This document shows positions 8,708 through 18,397 of a stretch of DNA of 64,000 nucleotides, in pieces. Positions within the stretch are counted from its first letter, which is position 1; each line of letters starts with the position of its first letter. Below the pieces are notes generated by a model. The model ran no database searches. It was not told the DNA's origin and was given only the letters and a program-made list of their open reading frames with translations. Source of the stretch: Methylovulum miyakonense HT12 (lineage in GTDB: Bacteria > Pseudomonadota > Gammaproteobacteria > Methylococcales > Methylomonadaceae); assembly GCF_000384075.1 (NCBI RefSeq), contig NZ_KB913025.1, positions 1,306,119 to 1,370,118 on the forward strand, in the 5' to 3' direction. The position numbers and the translations under genes are program-made.

Positions 8708-9559
8708 TTATTTTTGCATGGCGAATATTTGGTAACGATGCAAGCCTAAGCGGGCGACCAAATGCTGGAAACGGTAAAGTTTAATCATCTCTTTGGCATC
8801 TTGGCTATTCGGCTCGGTAATTTTTTCTAAAAATTTATAAGTTGGCAATGTCCCGGCGGTAATGTTGCGGATTTCTAATAATGAAAAGCCCTCGGTAGCA
8901 GCCAATTGCTTATAGCCAGACTCGCTTATTGGTTCGGCAATCTCGCCAAAATGTTTTTTCAGCAGGCTAATGTAGGGCAGGCACATCAGGGCGAAAAGTA
9001 TAAACGTAGGGCGGTAGGCAATAAAATCTGAAAAAACTAACCGTCCGCCGGGTTTAAGGACACGGTAGGCTTCTTTGAAATAATCAAGCCGCGACGGGAA
9101 GTTAAAAATACATTCCATGGCGATCACCACATCAAAACTGGCATCAGGATAGTCAAGCTTGCAAGCGTCGCCAACTTTGAAATCGACAGTATTGCCCGAG
9201 CCTATCCTAGGGATTACATTTTGCCGGGCCCGTTCTATCTGGCGGGGATCTATATTGACACCGTACAACTCAAGGTTTTGGTATTGTTGGTTGAGTAAAT
9301 CTAATGAACCACCAAAGCCACAACCCGTGTCGAGTATTTTTAGGTTGTCAGTGATGGCGGCGAGGGCGAAGTGTTGTTCTGAAAGTTCGTTGGCGGCGGC
9401 TAAAAAACCGGTCAATGAAATATCGGCCGTTTGCGGTTCATGCCAATAACCCCAATGCACATGGTTCCCAAAAGCTTTTCCCATAACCGAATCTTCGTTT
9501 TTTAGTTCCTCGAAGATCATGTCAAAATAATGCGGTGTCGTATCGTTTGTTGTTTTCAT
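8708..9559 (-). CDS. Class I SAM-dependent methyltransferase
   Basis: The 283-aa enzyme has SAM motif I ILDTGCGFGGS, an acidic ribose-binding strand ending YGVNID, and the post-motif segments DVVIAMECIFNF and VLKPGGRLVFSD. This pattern belongs to the small-molecule/lipid methyltransferases related to UbiE and sterol or tocopherol methyltransferases. The N-terminal HVHWGYW element is typical of that group. A hydrophobic patch (FILFALMCLPYISLL) could help it touch a lipid substrate. It stands alone, so the substrate is unknown. Confidence 0.85.
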   Translation of the reverse strand: MKTTNDTTPHYFDMIFEELKNEDSVMGKAFGNHVHWGYWHEPQTADISLTGFLAAANELSEQHFALAAITDNLKILDTGCGFGGSLDLLNQQYQNLELYGVNIDPRQIERARQNVIPRIGSGNTVDFKVGDACKLDYPDASFDVVIAMECIFNFPSRLDYFKEAYRVLKPGGRLVFSDFIAYRPTFILFALMCLPYISLLKKHFGEIAEPISESGYKQLAATEGFSLLEIRNITAGTLPTYKFLEKITEPNSQDAKEMIKLYRFQHLVARLGLHRYQIFAMQK

Positions 9560-9752
9560 GGCAATTTCTTAAATGGATTGGGTGGCTTTAAGTATAGACG
9601 GCATCTTGTTAAAATCAAAAAATGCAAGGAATTCAGCAGGGTGATGGTATTTGGCCCATTTGCAAGAGCTTAGTGACCATCCTTCCGGGCTGGATTTTTT
9701 GAAGCCAATGCGGGTAAGCGTACGCAATGATAAAGCTATCCCCGTTTCTAAA

Positions 9753-9782
9753 GGGTGGCAACACGGAACCGTGTTGCCACCC
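9753..9782 (-). terminator. Perfect 14-bp hairpin downstream of galU
   Basis: GGGTGGCAACACGG and its exact complement are separated by two bases. Reading the minus strand it lies 38 bases after the galU stop and is followed by a short TTTAG, so it probably terminates the manC-galU transcript. The T-tract is weak. Confidence 0.65.
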
Positions 9783-9820
9783 ATTTGCCATGACTAGGTC
9801 AAAAAGACTGGTTTTTAAAC

Positions 9821-10708
9821 CTAAATTTTGTGGGTTTTGACTAAATTTTTCAGATAAGCCAAAAAGTCATCTTTCAAGTCCTTATGCAGTAAACCGTGTT
9901 CGACGGTGGCGATCAAAAAGCCCAGTTTAGACCCGCAATCGTAACGATGGCCTTCAAATTCATAAGCCAACACTTGTTCATCGTTCATGAGCGCAGCAAT
10001 CGCATCGGTCAATTGGATTTCGCCACCGGCACCACGGCCAGTGGTCTTGATTTTATCGAAAATGGCGGGGGTTAAGATGTAGCGGCCTACGACCGCCAAG
10101 TTTGATGGGGCATCTTCGGGCTTTGGTTTTTCGACAATGGTTTCAACAATGCCATGGGCGCCGATAAAATCACCCGTTTTGACTATCCCGTAGCTGCCCG
10201 TGTCGGCGGGATTAATGCGTTCAACACCCAGAACCGAACAATGGGTTTCTTGGTAGACTTTAACCATTTGCGCCATACAGCCGCGGTCTGCGTCTTCAAT
10301 CAGATCGTCCGCCAATATGATTGCGAAAGGCTCGTCACCGACGACAGGGCGTGCGCAATAAACGGCATGGCCTAGGCCCAGCGCTTCGGCCTGGCGGATG
10401 AAAATGCACGAAACATGGGGTGGTACGGTGTTGCGGAGCAAAGCCAGCAATTCGGTTTTGCCTTTGGCTTCCAGTTCCTTTTCTAATTCGTAGGCCTTAT
10501 CAAAATGGTCGGTGATGGCGTTTTTGCTACGGCCCGTGATAAAAATCATGGTGTCGATGCCTGCCGCGACGGCTTCTTCCACCGCGTATTGGATTAGCGG
10601 TTTATCGACTATCGGCAGCATTTCTTTAGGGCTGGCTTTAGTTGCAGGCAGAAAGCGCGTTCCTAAACCGGCGACAGGGAAAACGGCTTTGGTAATTATT
10701 TTACTCAT
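9821..10708 (-). CDS. galU: UTP-glucose-1-phosphate uridylyltransferase
   Basis: The 295-aa enzyme makes UDP-glucose from UTP and glucose 1-phosphate for envelope polysaccharides. It has the nucleotidyltransferase signature [17 protein letters not shown], the [14 protein letters not shown] segment, the IILADDLI metal/nucleotide region and [11 protein letters not shown]. Length is normal. A TTAAGGAAAAAAT ribosome site precedes the ATG. It lies 36 bases downstream of manC and is probably co-transcribed with it, forming a nucleotide-sugar supply operon for LPS or exopolysaccharide. Confidence 0.95.
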   Translation of the reverse strand: MSKIITKAVFPVAGLGTRFLPATKASPKEMLPIVDKPLIQYAVEEAVAAGIDTMIFITGRSKNAITDHFDKAYELEKELEAKGKTELLALLRNTVPPHVSCIFIRQAEALGLGHAVYCARPVVGDEPFAIILADDLIEDADRGCMAQMVKVYQETHCSVLGVERINPADTGSYGIVKTGDFIGAHGIVETIVEKPKPEDAPSNLAVVGRYILTPAIFDKIKTTGRGAGGEIQLTDAIAALMNDEQVLAYEFEGHRYDCGSKLGFLIATVEHGLLHKDLKDDFLAYLKNLVKTHKI

Positions 10709-10744
10709 TTATTTTTTCCTTAAGATATTACGGGGGGTAAGGGG

Positions 10745-12145
10745 TTAAATGCGTCCGTAAACGTCATCAAAACGGACAATATCATCTTCGCCTAGATAGC
10801 TTCCAGATTGCACTTCAACAATTTCTAGCGGGATGACACCGGGGTTTTCCAAGCAATGGACGATGCCCAAAGGGATGAAGGTGGACTCGTTTTCAGTGAG
10901 CAAAAGCTTTTCATCACCGCGTGTGACCAAAGCCGTGCCCCTGACCACCACCCAATGTTCGGCGCGATGGTGGTGTTTTTGCACTGACAGTTTGCCCCCC
11001 GGTTTGACTACCATGCGTTTGGTCTGATGGCGGGCGCCTTCGTCAACTGATTGGTAATGCCCCCAGGGACGGTAGACTTTGCGATGGACATCGGCTTCGC
11101 TGCGTTGCATGGTTTTCAATTGCGCAACAATATCTTTAACTTCTTGGACGCGGTCTTTCGGGGCGACCATGACCGCATCATCGGTTTCGATGATCACCAG
11201 GTTGTCCACGCCAATAGCGGCCACCAGTTTGTTTTCGGCATAGATAAAAGAATTGCGGCTGTCAACGGTCAGCACATCGCCGCTGATGGCGTTGCCAAAC
11301 CCGTCTTTGTCGGTCACATCCCATAAGGCCGACCACGAGCCGACATCATTCCAGCCTGCATCCAGCGGGATCACCACCGCTTTGTCGGTTTTTTCCATGA
11401 TGGCGTAGTCGATGGAATCGGATGGGCAGGTGCTAAAAATACCTTTGTCTATCCGGGTGAAGTCGAGGTCGGTTTTGGCCGCATTCAGGGCTTTCCAGCA
11501 TATCTCCAGCATGGCCGGATTATACTTTTCCAGTTCACTGAGGAAGCTGCCCGCAGTAAAGGCAAACATGCCGCTATTCCAGAAATAATCGCCGCTTTGC
11601 ACATAAGCGGTGGCGGTTTCCAAATCGGGTTTTTCAACAAAGGATTCAACTTCAAAGGCGGCGCCTTGCTGGGCTTTTGCCCGTTTGATATAACCGTAAC
11701 CTGTTTCCGGTTCGCTGGCGACAATGCCAAAGGTGACCATAAAGCCTTGTTGTGCCAGCTGTTGCGCCTGGATGACGGCTTGGTGGAAGAGGGGGATATT
11801 GCTGATCACATGGTCGGCGGGCAATATCAAGAGGACATCATCTGGGGAACTTGCAGACAAAGCCGCCATTGCGACAGCGGGGGCGGTATTTTTACCGACG
11901 GGTTCCAGAATGATCGCGGCGGGTTTTATGCCGATTTCCCAAAGTTGCTCCGCCATCATGAAGCGGTGGTTTTCATTGCAAACCGCAATCGGTGCTTTTA
12001 ACCCAGGCAGTCCGGCCAGTCTGAGCAGGGTTTCCTGCACCATCGTTTGCTTGGATACCAGGGGTAGGAATTGCTTAGGATATTGTCCACGGGATAAGGG
12101 CCAAAGCCGCGTACCCGAACCGCCTGACAAAATGACAGGGATCAT
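10745..12145 (-). CDS. manC: Mannose-1-phosphate guanylyltransferase / mannose-6-phosphate isomerase
   Basis: This bifunctional type II enzyme (AlgA/CpsB/ManC family, 466 aa) makes GDP-mannose and isomerises fructose-6-P to mannose-6-P. The N-terminal guanylyltransferase has GGSGTRLWPLSRGQYPKQF at residues 6-24 and FVEKPD further on. The C-terminal cupin isomerase shows RPWGHYQ and the His-rich metal-site segment QKHHHRAEHWVVVRG. The ATG at 12145 is chosen over an upstream in-frame start because AAGGAAAA precedes it and the protein then begins exactly at the catalytic strand. Confidence 0.95.
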   Translation of the reverse strand: MIPVILSGGSGTRLWPLSRGQYPKQFLPLVSKQTMVQETLLRLAGLPGLKAPIAVCNENHRFMMAEQLWEIGIKPAAIILEPVGKNTAPAVAMAALSASSPDDVLLILPADHVISNIPLFHQAVIQAQQLAQQGFMVTFGIVASEPETGYGYIKRAKAQQGAAFEVESFVEKPDLETATAYVQSGDYFWNSGMFAFTAGSFLSELEKYNPAMLEICWKALNAAKTDLDFTRIDKGIFSTCPSDSIDYAIMEKTDKAVVIPLDAGWNDVGSWSALWDVTDKDGFGNAISGDVLTVDSRNSFIYAENKLVAAIGVDNLVIIETDDAVMVAPKDRVQEVKDIVAQLKTMQRSEADVHRKVYRPWGHYQSVDEGARHQTKRMVVKPGGKLSVQKHHHRAEHWVVVRGTALVTRGDEKLLLTENESTFIPLGIVHCLENPGVIPLEIVEVQSGSYLGEDDIVRFDDVYGRI

Positions 12146-12367
12146 AATATTTTCCTTAGTTGTTGTAGAAGTCGGTGTACTGGAAACCAGGGATAGCATA
12201 ACCTGATGGGGGTTATTTGCTGGCATTATACTGACGCGATAGCCAATAATGAAAGTGCATATATCACAGCCAGCCTTTATGGCGGGCCGGCTTAGTTTAT
12301 GCTGGTTTTTCTATCCGCCGTTAACCATACCAATCCGGTTATGCTATTTGTAAAACGGGTAGTTAAA

Positions 12368-12742
12368 AACTGATGTTACGCAGTCATTTTTGTCTTGTTG
12401 AAAAATGAGGTATAGAGTCGCTATCGCGACAGTTTATTTAAAGTCGGTTTCCGCACCGACAAGCGGGATACTTTCTTTTGCGCCGCCTCGGCAACTGCTC
12501 CTGCGTTGCCCTACCTCCTGCATCCTTGCAGTTGAAAAGAAAGTATCCAAAGAAAAGGCGTCCCGGTTGCCGCTTTTGCCTTGTGCTCCTCGATTTTGTC
12601 GGGGATCGGCAGAAAAGGGGCTTCCTGCCCCTCTGCCGATGCGCGGCTTCCTTGCCGCGCCCCTGCGGGCTGATCCCGACAAAATCTGCGGTGCTCGGCG
12701 CGGCAAACGGGAATAAAAAGACGTTACTGCGTAACGTCAGTT
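12368..12742. repeat. Multi-hairpin, inverted-repeat-bounded non-coding element (MITE/REP-like)
   Basis: The 375-bp element is bounded by a 17-bp inverted repeat with one mismatch (12368-12384 against 12726-12742). Inside are stacked palindromes: GTCGC/GCGAC (12417-12430), GTCGGT/ACCGAC (12443-12460), a perfect 14-bp pair GGATACTTTCTTTT/AAAAGAAAGTATCC (12466-12479 with 12535-12548), a long-range arm 12592-12607 with 12672-12686, an inner CGGCAGA/TCTGCCG stem (12607-12638) and GCGCGGC/GCCGCGC (12641-12660). It has higher G+C than its flanks, and no convincing ORF fits it. The AAAAGAAAGTATCC-type arm resembles dispersed intergenic elements I have seen in other proteobacteria. I cannot name the family. 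Confidence 0.75.
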
Positions 12743-12825
12743 AAAAATTTGGTTATAATCGAACACAAAAATCCCCGCATAAAGCGCCTACTTATCCAGT
12801 ATGGCCCCACTTACCTGAGCTTATT

Positions 12826-14280
12826 ATGATCAGAATCGAAAACGCTAAGGCCATGCTGCTTGCCATGGCATTAATACCCATCACCGTGTCGGCCCAGAAT
12901 GTCCGGCATTTCGGTTTGGGAATGTCCGGGTCTTTGCAATTGCATGATTTGCCGGCGAGCCGTTTACGCAGCAAGCTTGAGCGGCTGCCAGCAAGAAAAC
13001 GTAAAAAATCCATTGATGCCTTACGGAAGTTCTCATTTACCGATAAAGACCTTGCTTATTTGGATGCCGACAATAATGGCCGTGTGTTGTTTGTGGACAG
13101 GTTTCTGTTGCCTGCGGAACCTTCTACAGCAATCGCCAAGGGAGACATGCAAGTGCCTTTGATCAGCGCTAGGGATGCGTTTTCATTACATAGCCGTCCC
13201 GGCGCCAAGAGAATCATTTACCTGGACTTCAATGGCATGGATGTGAGCAATACCGCCTGGAATGAAGGGGCGGCAACAACTTTTCAGGCACAAGCTTATG
13301 ATACGGATGGCTCGCCGGAAACGTTTAGTGCCAGCGAACTTAACAGTATTGCGGAGATATGGCATCGTATCGCCGAAGACTATATGCCGTTTAATGTTGA
13401 TGTGACCACTAAAGAACCCAAAATTTTTGGGCCGACTGTCGGGCGCATTTTAATTACCCGGAATGTCGATAAAAACGGTGTGGACATGCCTTATTCCAGT
13501 GCCGGTGGTGTCGCGTACGTCGGGTATTGGGGGACGCCAATTTATACTTATGCTTCACCCGCCTTGGTTTATTACAACAACTTAAGTGGCGGGTCCGCCC
13601 CTGTCGTTGCCGAAGCGTCATCCCATGAAATGGGCCATAACCTTGGGTTGGCCCATGATGGCACCCCGTCCGATAGTTACTATGATGGGCAGGGTACTGG
13701 TTTTGTGTCTTGGGCACCCATTATGGGCAACAGCTATTCAAAAAATGTCACCCAATGGAGCAAGGGGGAGTATCTGGATGCCAACAATACACAGGATGAT
13801 ATTTCGATTATAAAAACTAACTTGGGGTACCGCCCTGATGACCATGGCAATACCTTGGACACCGCCACGCCGCTGGTCATTGGTGCAAATGGCTTAATTG
13901 CCGCGACGAACCCTGAAACCGACCCGTATAATGCCGATAAATCCAACAAAGGGGTCATCGGCAGATTGAATGATGCGGACTATTTTTCCTTTTATGCCAA
14001 TGCCGGGACCATTAACATTACGGTAACCCCGGCCTGGGGGGCTTTTTACAATAGCGGCCATCGTGGGGCTAATCTGGATGTTTTGGCAACTTTGCATAGG
14101 TGGGATGGTAAGCTGATCCAAAAAAGCGACCCTATTAATGAAACCAAAGCCGTTATTGCTAAGGCCGTCCCCGCCGGGCAATACTTTTTAGCTATCCGGG
14201 GAACTGGTAATACGGTAACCCCATATTCCAAATATGATAGCCTGGGCCAGTATTTTATTAACGGGACGGTGGCGCCTTAG
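12826..14280 (+). CDS. Secreted metzincin-type zinc metalloprotease with C-terminal PPC-like domain
   Basis: The 484-aa protein starts with a Sec signal peptide (cleavage near VSA at 21-23). The zinc site HEMGHNLGLAHD at residues 267-278 gives ligands H267, H271 and H277 with general base E268, and a Met-turn candidate M300 (APIMGNS) follows, so it is a metzincin. A D80-x-D82-x-N84-G loop resembles an EF-hand or dockerin calcium site. Residues 345-484 (DADYFSFYANAG, then VPAGQYFLAIRGTG) look like a bacterial pre-peptidase C-terminal domain. It is probably exported and possibly surface-acting. It is monocistronic, just after the hairpin element. Confidence 0.85.
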   Translation: MIRIENAKAMLLAMALIPITVSAQNVRHFGLGMSGSLQLHDLPASRLRSKLERLPARKRKKSIDALRKFSFTDKDLAYLDADNNGRVLFVDRFLLPAEPSTAIAKGDMQVPLISARDAFSLHSRPGAKRIIYLDFNGMDVSNTAWNEGAATTFQAQAYDTDGSPETFSASELNSIAEIWHRIAEDYMPFNVDVTTKEPKIFGPTVGRILITRNVDKNGVDMPYSSAGGVAYVGYWGTPIYTYASPALVYYNNLSGGSAPVVAEASSHEMGHNLGLAHDGTPSDSYYDGQGTGFVSWAPIMGNSYSKNVTQWSKGEYLDANNTQDDISIIKTNLGYRPDDHGNTLDTATPLVIGANGLIAATNPETDPYNADKSNKGVIGRLNDADYFSFYANAGTINITVTPAWGAFYNSGHRGANLDVLATLHRWDGKLIQKSDPINETKAVIAKAVPAGQYFLAIRGTGNTVTPYSKYDSLGQYFINGTVAP

Positions 14281-14304
14281 TTTGTTAGATTTTGGTTGTC
14301 CCGT

Positions 14305-14332
14305 TTTTGGGGCGCGGCTTGCCGTGCCCAAA
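14305..14332. terminator. Imperfect hairpin between convergent genes
   Basis: TTTGGGGCGCGGC and GCCGTGCCCAAA pair with one bulge and one G-U, loop TT. It lies 25 bases after the metalloprotease stop and 33 before the DUF1501 stop. There is no clean T-run, so termination is only suggested. Confidence 0.4.
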
Positions 14333-14364
14333 GCGCTTTTATTGGGAAAATATTAAAATCACGC

Positions 14365-15735
14365 CTAAGCCATAAAGCCAAGGTTGGCTGTATCAAAGCG
14401 GCTAAGGTGGGGGAAAATGGTTTCCAGTTGTGTCTCGCTAGCCCCAAACCAGCGGGCTAAGGTAGCCCCATATTGTTCGATCGAGGTGGTGGGGATCAAG
14501 CGGCCATAACCGGAATCGTCAGGGCCATCCAAGGTTTGATCGGGGAAGGTGCCGTAGACATCCCCCCCCACCACCGAACCGCCTGCGACCCATTGCACAT
14601 TACCCCACGCATGGTCAGTCCCGTCACCGTTTGACGTCAGGGTGCGCCCGAAATCAGACAAGGTGAAGCTGGTCACATCATTGCCAACGCCCAACTCATC
14701 CATCGCCCCATGGAAAGCCGCCATCGCTTGTGACAACTCGGAAATCAAATTGCCGTGGCGTTGGATTTGGTCATCATGGGTATCGTAACCGCCTTGGACA
14801 ACATAAAAAACCTGGCGTTTTATGCCAAAGGTTTGCCGGACGCTGATGACCCTGGCCACCATTTGCAATTGCTGCGCTATGGAACTGCCTGGCCAAATGC
14901 CAGTGCCGCTTGAGCTGTTTGCCAAAGCCGTGATCAAGGTCTGGCTTAAATCTATAGAGCTTTTGACTGATTTGGCGAATTCCCTTTCCAGTAAACGCCC
15001 GTTTGTCAGTGTTAAGCCCAGCATTTTATTGAAAGCTTTGGTCCGGGGGTCTTGGAGACCGCCGGAAGTGACATAAAAATTGTTGACACCACCCGGGCTC
15101 ATATAGTAAGGCACTGTGCTGTTCCCCACTTGAAACAAGTTGTTACCCGCGATGGACACGCCTAAGGGTAAGCGGCTCGTACCGTTAAGGTTAGTGAGAA
15201 GGTCCGCCATGCGCCCACCCCAGCCAATTTTTTCTAGCGCATCAAGTTCACAGGACATGCCTTGGTCGGATTGGTCGTTGTGTGAAAAAAGTTGCGGTGG
15301 CAAATGGACATTCGCCTGGTAATCAGTTTTGCTTGTAGGTTGCACCAAGGTGCCGACATTGGTCAAAAAGGCCAGACGGCCATTGTTGTATAGGTTTTGC
15401 AAGCCCGGTGCACGGCTAGAAACCGCATAGTTTTGACCGGACGGGGTAGGGTTTAAACTGAGCAAATTATCGCTGGCAAAAGCCAAGTTACCGCGTGAGG
15501 CTTTGTAGGTTTGATAGGGGCCGGTATCGGTTGGGACCAGCACATTAAAGCCGTCATTGCCACCAGCAAGAAAAATACAGACTAACGCCCGATAATCAGG
15601 GGTTGCGGCTTCAGTGGCTGCGGCTTGCATGCCGGCTAAAAAACCTAACGCGGACTTACGGTTACATGCGCCTGCTGCCGTAGCCGCCGCACATTGCAGA
15701 AAATCGCGGCGGGACCAATGTTTAGATGCAGTCAT
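14365..15735 (-). CDS. DUF1501 family protein, Tat-exported
   Basis: The 456-aa protein has an N-terminal twin-arginine signal (WSRRDFLQCAAATAA) and family features: LVCIFLAGGNDGFNVLVPTD, then QSDQGMS, a VQGGYDTHDDQIQRHGNL segment and FTLSDFGRTLTSNGDGTDHAWG near the C-terminus. DUF1501 proteins are related to the alkaline-phosphatase/sulfatase fold and nearly always pair with DUF1800; their substrate is not established. It follows the DUF1800 gene by 15 bases on the same strand. Tat export implies folding, possibly with metal, before transport to the periplasm. Confidence 0.9.
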   Translation of the reverse strand: MTASKHWSRRDFLQCAAATAAGACNRKSALGFLAGMQAAATEAATPDYRALVCIFLAGGNDGFNVLVPTDTGPYQTYKASRGNLAFASDNLLSLNPTPSGQNYAVSSRAPGLQNLYNNGRLAFLTNVGTLVQPTSKTDYQANVHLPPQLFSHNDQSDQGMSCELDALEKIGWGGRMADLLTNLNGTSRLPLGVSIAGNNLFQVGNSTVPYYMSPGGVNNFYVTSGGLQDPRTKAFNKMLGLTLTNGRLLEREFAKSVKSSIDLSQTLITALANSSSGTGIWPGSSIAQQLQMVARVISVRQTFGIKRQVFYVVQGGYDTHDDQIQRHGNLISELSQAMAAFHGAMDELGVGNDVTSFTLSDFGRTLTSNGDGTDHAWGNVQWVAGGSVVGGDVYGTFPDQTLDGPDDSGYGRLIPTTSIEQYGATLARWFGASETQLETIFPHLSRFDTANLGFMA

Positions 15736-15750
15736 GGTGGCTTCCTAATA

Positions 15751-17424
15751 TTAGCGTTGGATGAGGTAATGTGGGGAGCTCATAACTAAGTAGAGCGCTT
15801 CTAGGGCACGGTTCACGCCTTTTTCAGGATACGAAATATAAGCAATGGAACGGACATAATTAATCAATACAGTTTTCACATCAGCAGGCAGCTTATTGCC
15901 AGTCAGTATCAGGTTTAGATAAGCGACCAAGTCTGTAGGGGATCTTGCACGGGTTTTCAAGTTATTGATGTTGATCAGTATGTCGAAGGGGTTTGTATAG
16001 GGATTACCCTTGTACCGCCAATTGATCAGGCCAAATAGCTCATTATAAAAACGGGTGTTGTTGGCATCATTGACCAGTTGGAATTCAGGGGCAAAAAATC
16101 CCCTGTTTTTAATAGTCCCGCTGGGGGCAAAATCAGGCCGGAAAAAATTAAAAACACTGGGTGCCGATAAGGGAGCCTGTCCAATAGATGAATCGGGGTA
16201 ATAGTAACGGATAGTGCCATCCGCAGAATGACCATCAAAAGCCCGCCAAAGATGTGTCAGCACCAGTAGCGGTTCACGCAATTTGCCAAAATTAACGTTG
16301 GCCTGGGTTCCTTCCAATGCTTCAGGGTCAAGCAAGACCGCTTTAATCACGGCTTTCATATCACCCCGGACCCCTTTGCCGTTATCATCAAATTTGCGGG
16401 CGACACGCCGGATGTAGTCGGGTGAGGGGTTGCTGGTCACCAGCCGTTGGATAAGGCGGCGGCCAATAAAGGGGCCTACATTTGGATGGTTAAACAAGGT
16501 GTCCAAGAGGATTTTCAAATCAGCCGCCGCCAAACCTTTTTCGGGGATAACGATATTATCCAGGATCGTTTTCAGGGTTCGGTCATGATAGCCTTCAAAC
16601 GGTTTCATGCCGATACGCCAATCATCACCATCAAAAAATGACCAGGAATTCCCGAATGACCAGCCTGTTAGGGTCTTGGCTGAATTTTCAACGTCAGTTT
16701 GCGAGTAGGTTGGGATTGTGTTTCCACCCTGCAATAACGGGACGCCTGAAGGGCTTAGTTGCACCAGGCCGATGGTAAATAGCTGCATCACTTCCCGTGC
16801 ATAGTTTTCGTCGGCCCGGATACCTAGCTTACGGTTGGCTTTTTGATTGTGGAGCATGGACAAATAGCGTCCCATCGCCGGTGACAGGGTCACCCGCTCA
16901 AGAATATCGCGGAAATTGCCAAAGGCATTACGGACAAGAATGTCGTAGTAAACGGCCATCGCGTTGGTCGGTATGCCTGAACCGACATCGGAGACTACAA
17001 AAATTTCTGACAAGGCGAAAGCTACGCGCTGGCGTAATTGGTCCGGTGCGGTCACCGCATGACGGAACCAGATTTCCATACGGTTTTCGCGTTGGTTATT
17101 GTTCTGAGTTTGGTTCAGTGTGGCAAGATGGCAAGAGGCATCCATCCTGTACTGCTCATTGATCCATTCCGGTAATGTCATTTTGCTGAGATGGTTGACA
17201 TCCCTTGGCATCGCCCCGAAGGTCGCCATATTCAAAAACCGGACTGCCGTTGGTTGCGGGGTGACCGAAGGGATCTCCGCCGTGCTTGGATAAACAGGTG
17301 TTGCCATAGGGTCGTAGCAGTCTGCGGGAAGGTCCGCCAGGGCTATGCCAGGGAGCAAAATACCAAGCAAAGTGCCTAGCCTTAAGGTTTTTGCCGCAAC
17401 TTGGTGACAGGTTAAGCTTTTCAT
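15751..17424 (-). CDS. DUF1800 family secreted protein
   Basis: The 557-aa protein has a Sec signal peptide (MKSLTCHQVAAKTLRLGTLL onward) and hallmarks of DUF1800: FLNMATFGAMPRDV, LRQRVAFALSEIFVVS, NYAREVMQLFTIGLVQL, HPNVGPFIGRRLIQRLVTSNPS and a C-terminal SPHYLIQR. The start at 17424 has a GAAGGAAG ribosome site; an earlier in-frame start would precede the signal peptide with 22 polar residues. It is the first gene of a two-gene unit with DUF1501. The pair is widespread in marine and soil bacteria with no agreed function. Confidence 0.9.
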   Translation of the reverse strand: MKSLTCHQVAAKTLRLGTLLGILLPGIALADLPADCYDPMATPVYPSTAEIPSVTPQPTAVRFLNMATFGAMPRDVNHLSKMTLPEWINEQYRMDASCHLATLNQTQNNNQRENRMEIWFRHAVTAPDQLRQRVAFALSEIFVVSDVGSGIPTNAMAVYYDILVRNAFGNFRDILERVTLSPAMGRYLSMLHNQKANRKLGIRADENYAREVMQLFTIGLVQLSPSGVPLLQGGNTIPTYSQTDVENSAKTLTGWSFGNSWSFFDGDDWRIGMKPFEGYHDRTLKTILDNIVIPEKGLAAADLKILLDTLFNHPNVGPFIGRRLIQRLVTSNPSPDYIRRVARKFDDNGKGVRGDMKAVIKAVLLDPEALEGTQANVNFGKLREPLLVLTHLWRAFDGHSADGTIRYYYPDSSIGQAPLSAPSVFNFFRPDFAPSGTIKNRGFFAPEFQLVNDANNTRFYNELFGLINWRYKGNPYTNPFDILININNLKTRARSPTDLVAYLNLILTGNKLPADVKTVLINYVRSIAYISYPEKGVNRALEALYLVMSSPHYLIQR

Positions 17425-17614
17425 TGGTATCTTCCTTCGGGTGGCTTGGTATCGCAGTTTATCTATCTGCGTTACAGAAGTAAGGGGCACGTTCCGCTAG
17501 TGAGTTTAGATAACTCTTTGATGCTGTCAAGTATGGGGGCCAAAAAGTAGCCCCGTCCCCCTGTTGGGATTGCCTGACAGGATCAGCAAATCGGTGAGCA
17601 GGGAATGCTTGTGC

Positions 17615-18397
17615 TTAAGGTTTACGGCCTGCGACCAGCATTATATTGACACTGGCGAAAAACACCCCTTCAGTGTCCGCCTGTTCTTGGTAGCCGCGCC
17701 ATCGCCGCACTTCTTCAATGGAAAGTGTACCGGCCGTGATGGCTTCTTGTTCAGTCCTGTCCGCCTGGGTCGCTTGGCGGATCAACAGGCTTCGGTTGGC
17801 GGTGATCGGAAACGCTTGAAAAGAAATATCAGTCAAGCCTTGGCGTTTGAAGTGGCGGAATAATGTGCGGCCCGAATAACCGTTATGCAGTGCGGAACTG
17901 GCGACAAATCGGGCATAGCGCCGCTCAATGTCAATTTCATCAGCATCTATTGATAAGCTGCCCCAATCCGTGTCTATGGCAACAATCCAGCCGCCGGATT
18001 TGGTCACCCTGGCCATTTCCGACAAAGTTTGCGCCGGGTCTGGTAAATGTTGGAAGAGACGGTCGCTACGGCAGGCGTCGAAATAACCGTTGTCAAAAGG
18101 CAGTGATGCTGCGTCCGCCTGTTGATGTGATACCCATGCGCTGACTTCCGCTTGACCGGCCCGTCCATTGGCTTCGGCCAACATGGCCAAATCGTAATCT
18201 GCGCCGATGACTTGGCCCTGGTTGCCAACCAATAAGCCTAGCGGGATTGTGTCAGTACCCGGCCCACAGCCCAGATCCAATAGCTTATGGCCGGGTTGGA
18301 TATGCATGGCGTCATAGCTGCGCTGCTTAATGGAATTCAGTAACTTGGAGAATATATCGAGGGAATCGGCATCTAAGTAGCCTTTAGGGAGAGACAT
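17615..18397 (-). CDS. Class I SAM-dependent methyltransferase (UbiE-like)
   Basis: The 260-aa enzyme has SAM motif I LLDLGCGPGTDTIPLG (from about residue 40), acidic loop VIGADYD, DAASLPFDNGYFDACRSDRLFQHL (motif II) and a KSGGWIVAIDTDWG strand. This arrangement is typical of Methyltransf_11/UbiE-type enzymes acting on small molecules or quinone-like substrates. It is a single gene with AAGGAT ribosome site, divergent from the diiron-oxidase/acyltransferase pair at 18719. That proximity could mean a role in the same small-molecule pathway, but the genes are on opposite strands. Confidence 0.85.
   Translation of the reverse strand: MSLPKGYLDADSLDIFSKLLNSIKQRSYDAMHIQPGHKLLDLGCGPGTDTIPLGLLVGNQGQVIGADYDLAMLAEANGRAGQAEVSAWVSHQQADAASLPFDNGYFDACRSDRLFQHLPDPAQTLSEMARVTKSGGWIVAIDTDWGSLSIDADEIDIERRYARFVASSALHNGYSGRTLFRHFKRQGLTDISFQAFPITANRSLLIRQATQADRTEQEAITAGTLSIEEVRRWRGYQEQADTEGVFFASVNIMLVAGRKP

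Noticed and set aside
9569-9784. 71-codon frame between galU and the methyltransferase
   Set aside because: It runs into the galU hairpin and has no ribosome site or plausible composition.
12405-12716. Open frames of 88-103 codons on both strands in the hairpin element
   Set aside because: They run through palindromic repeats, have no ribosome site and no protein-like composition; they are products of the repeat.
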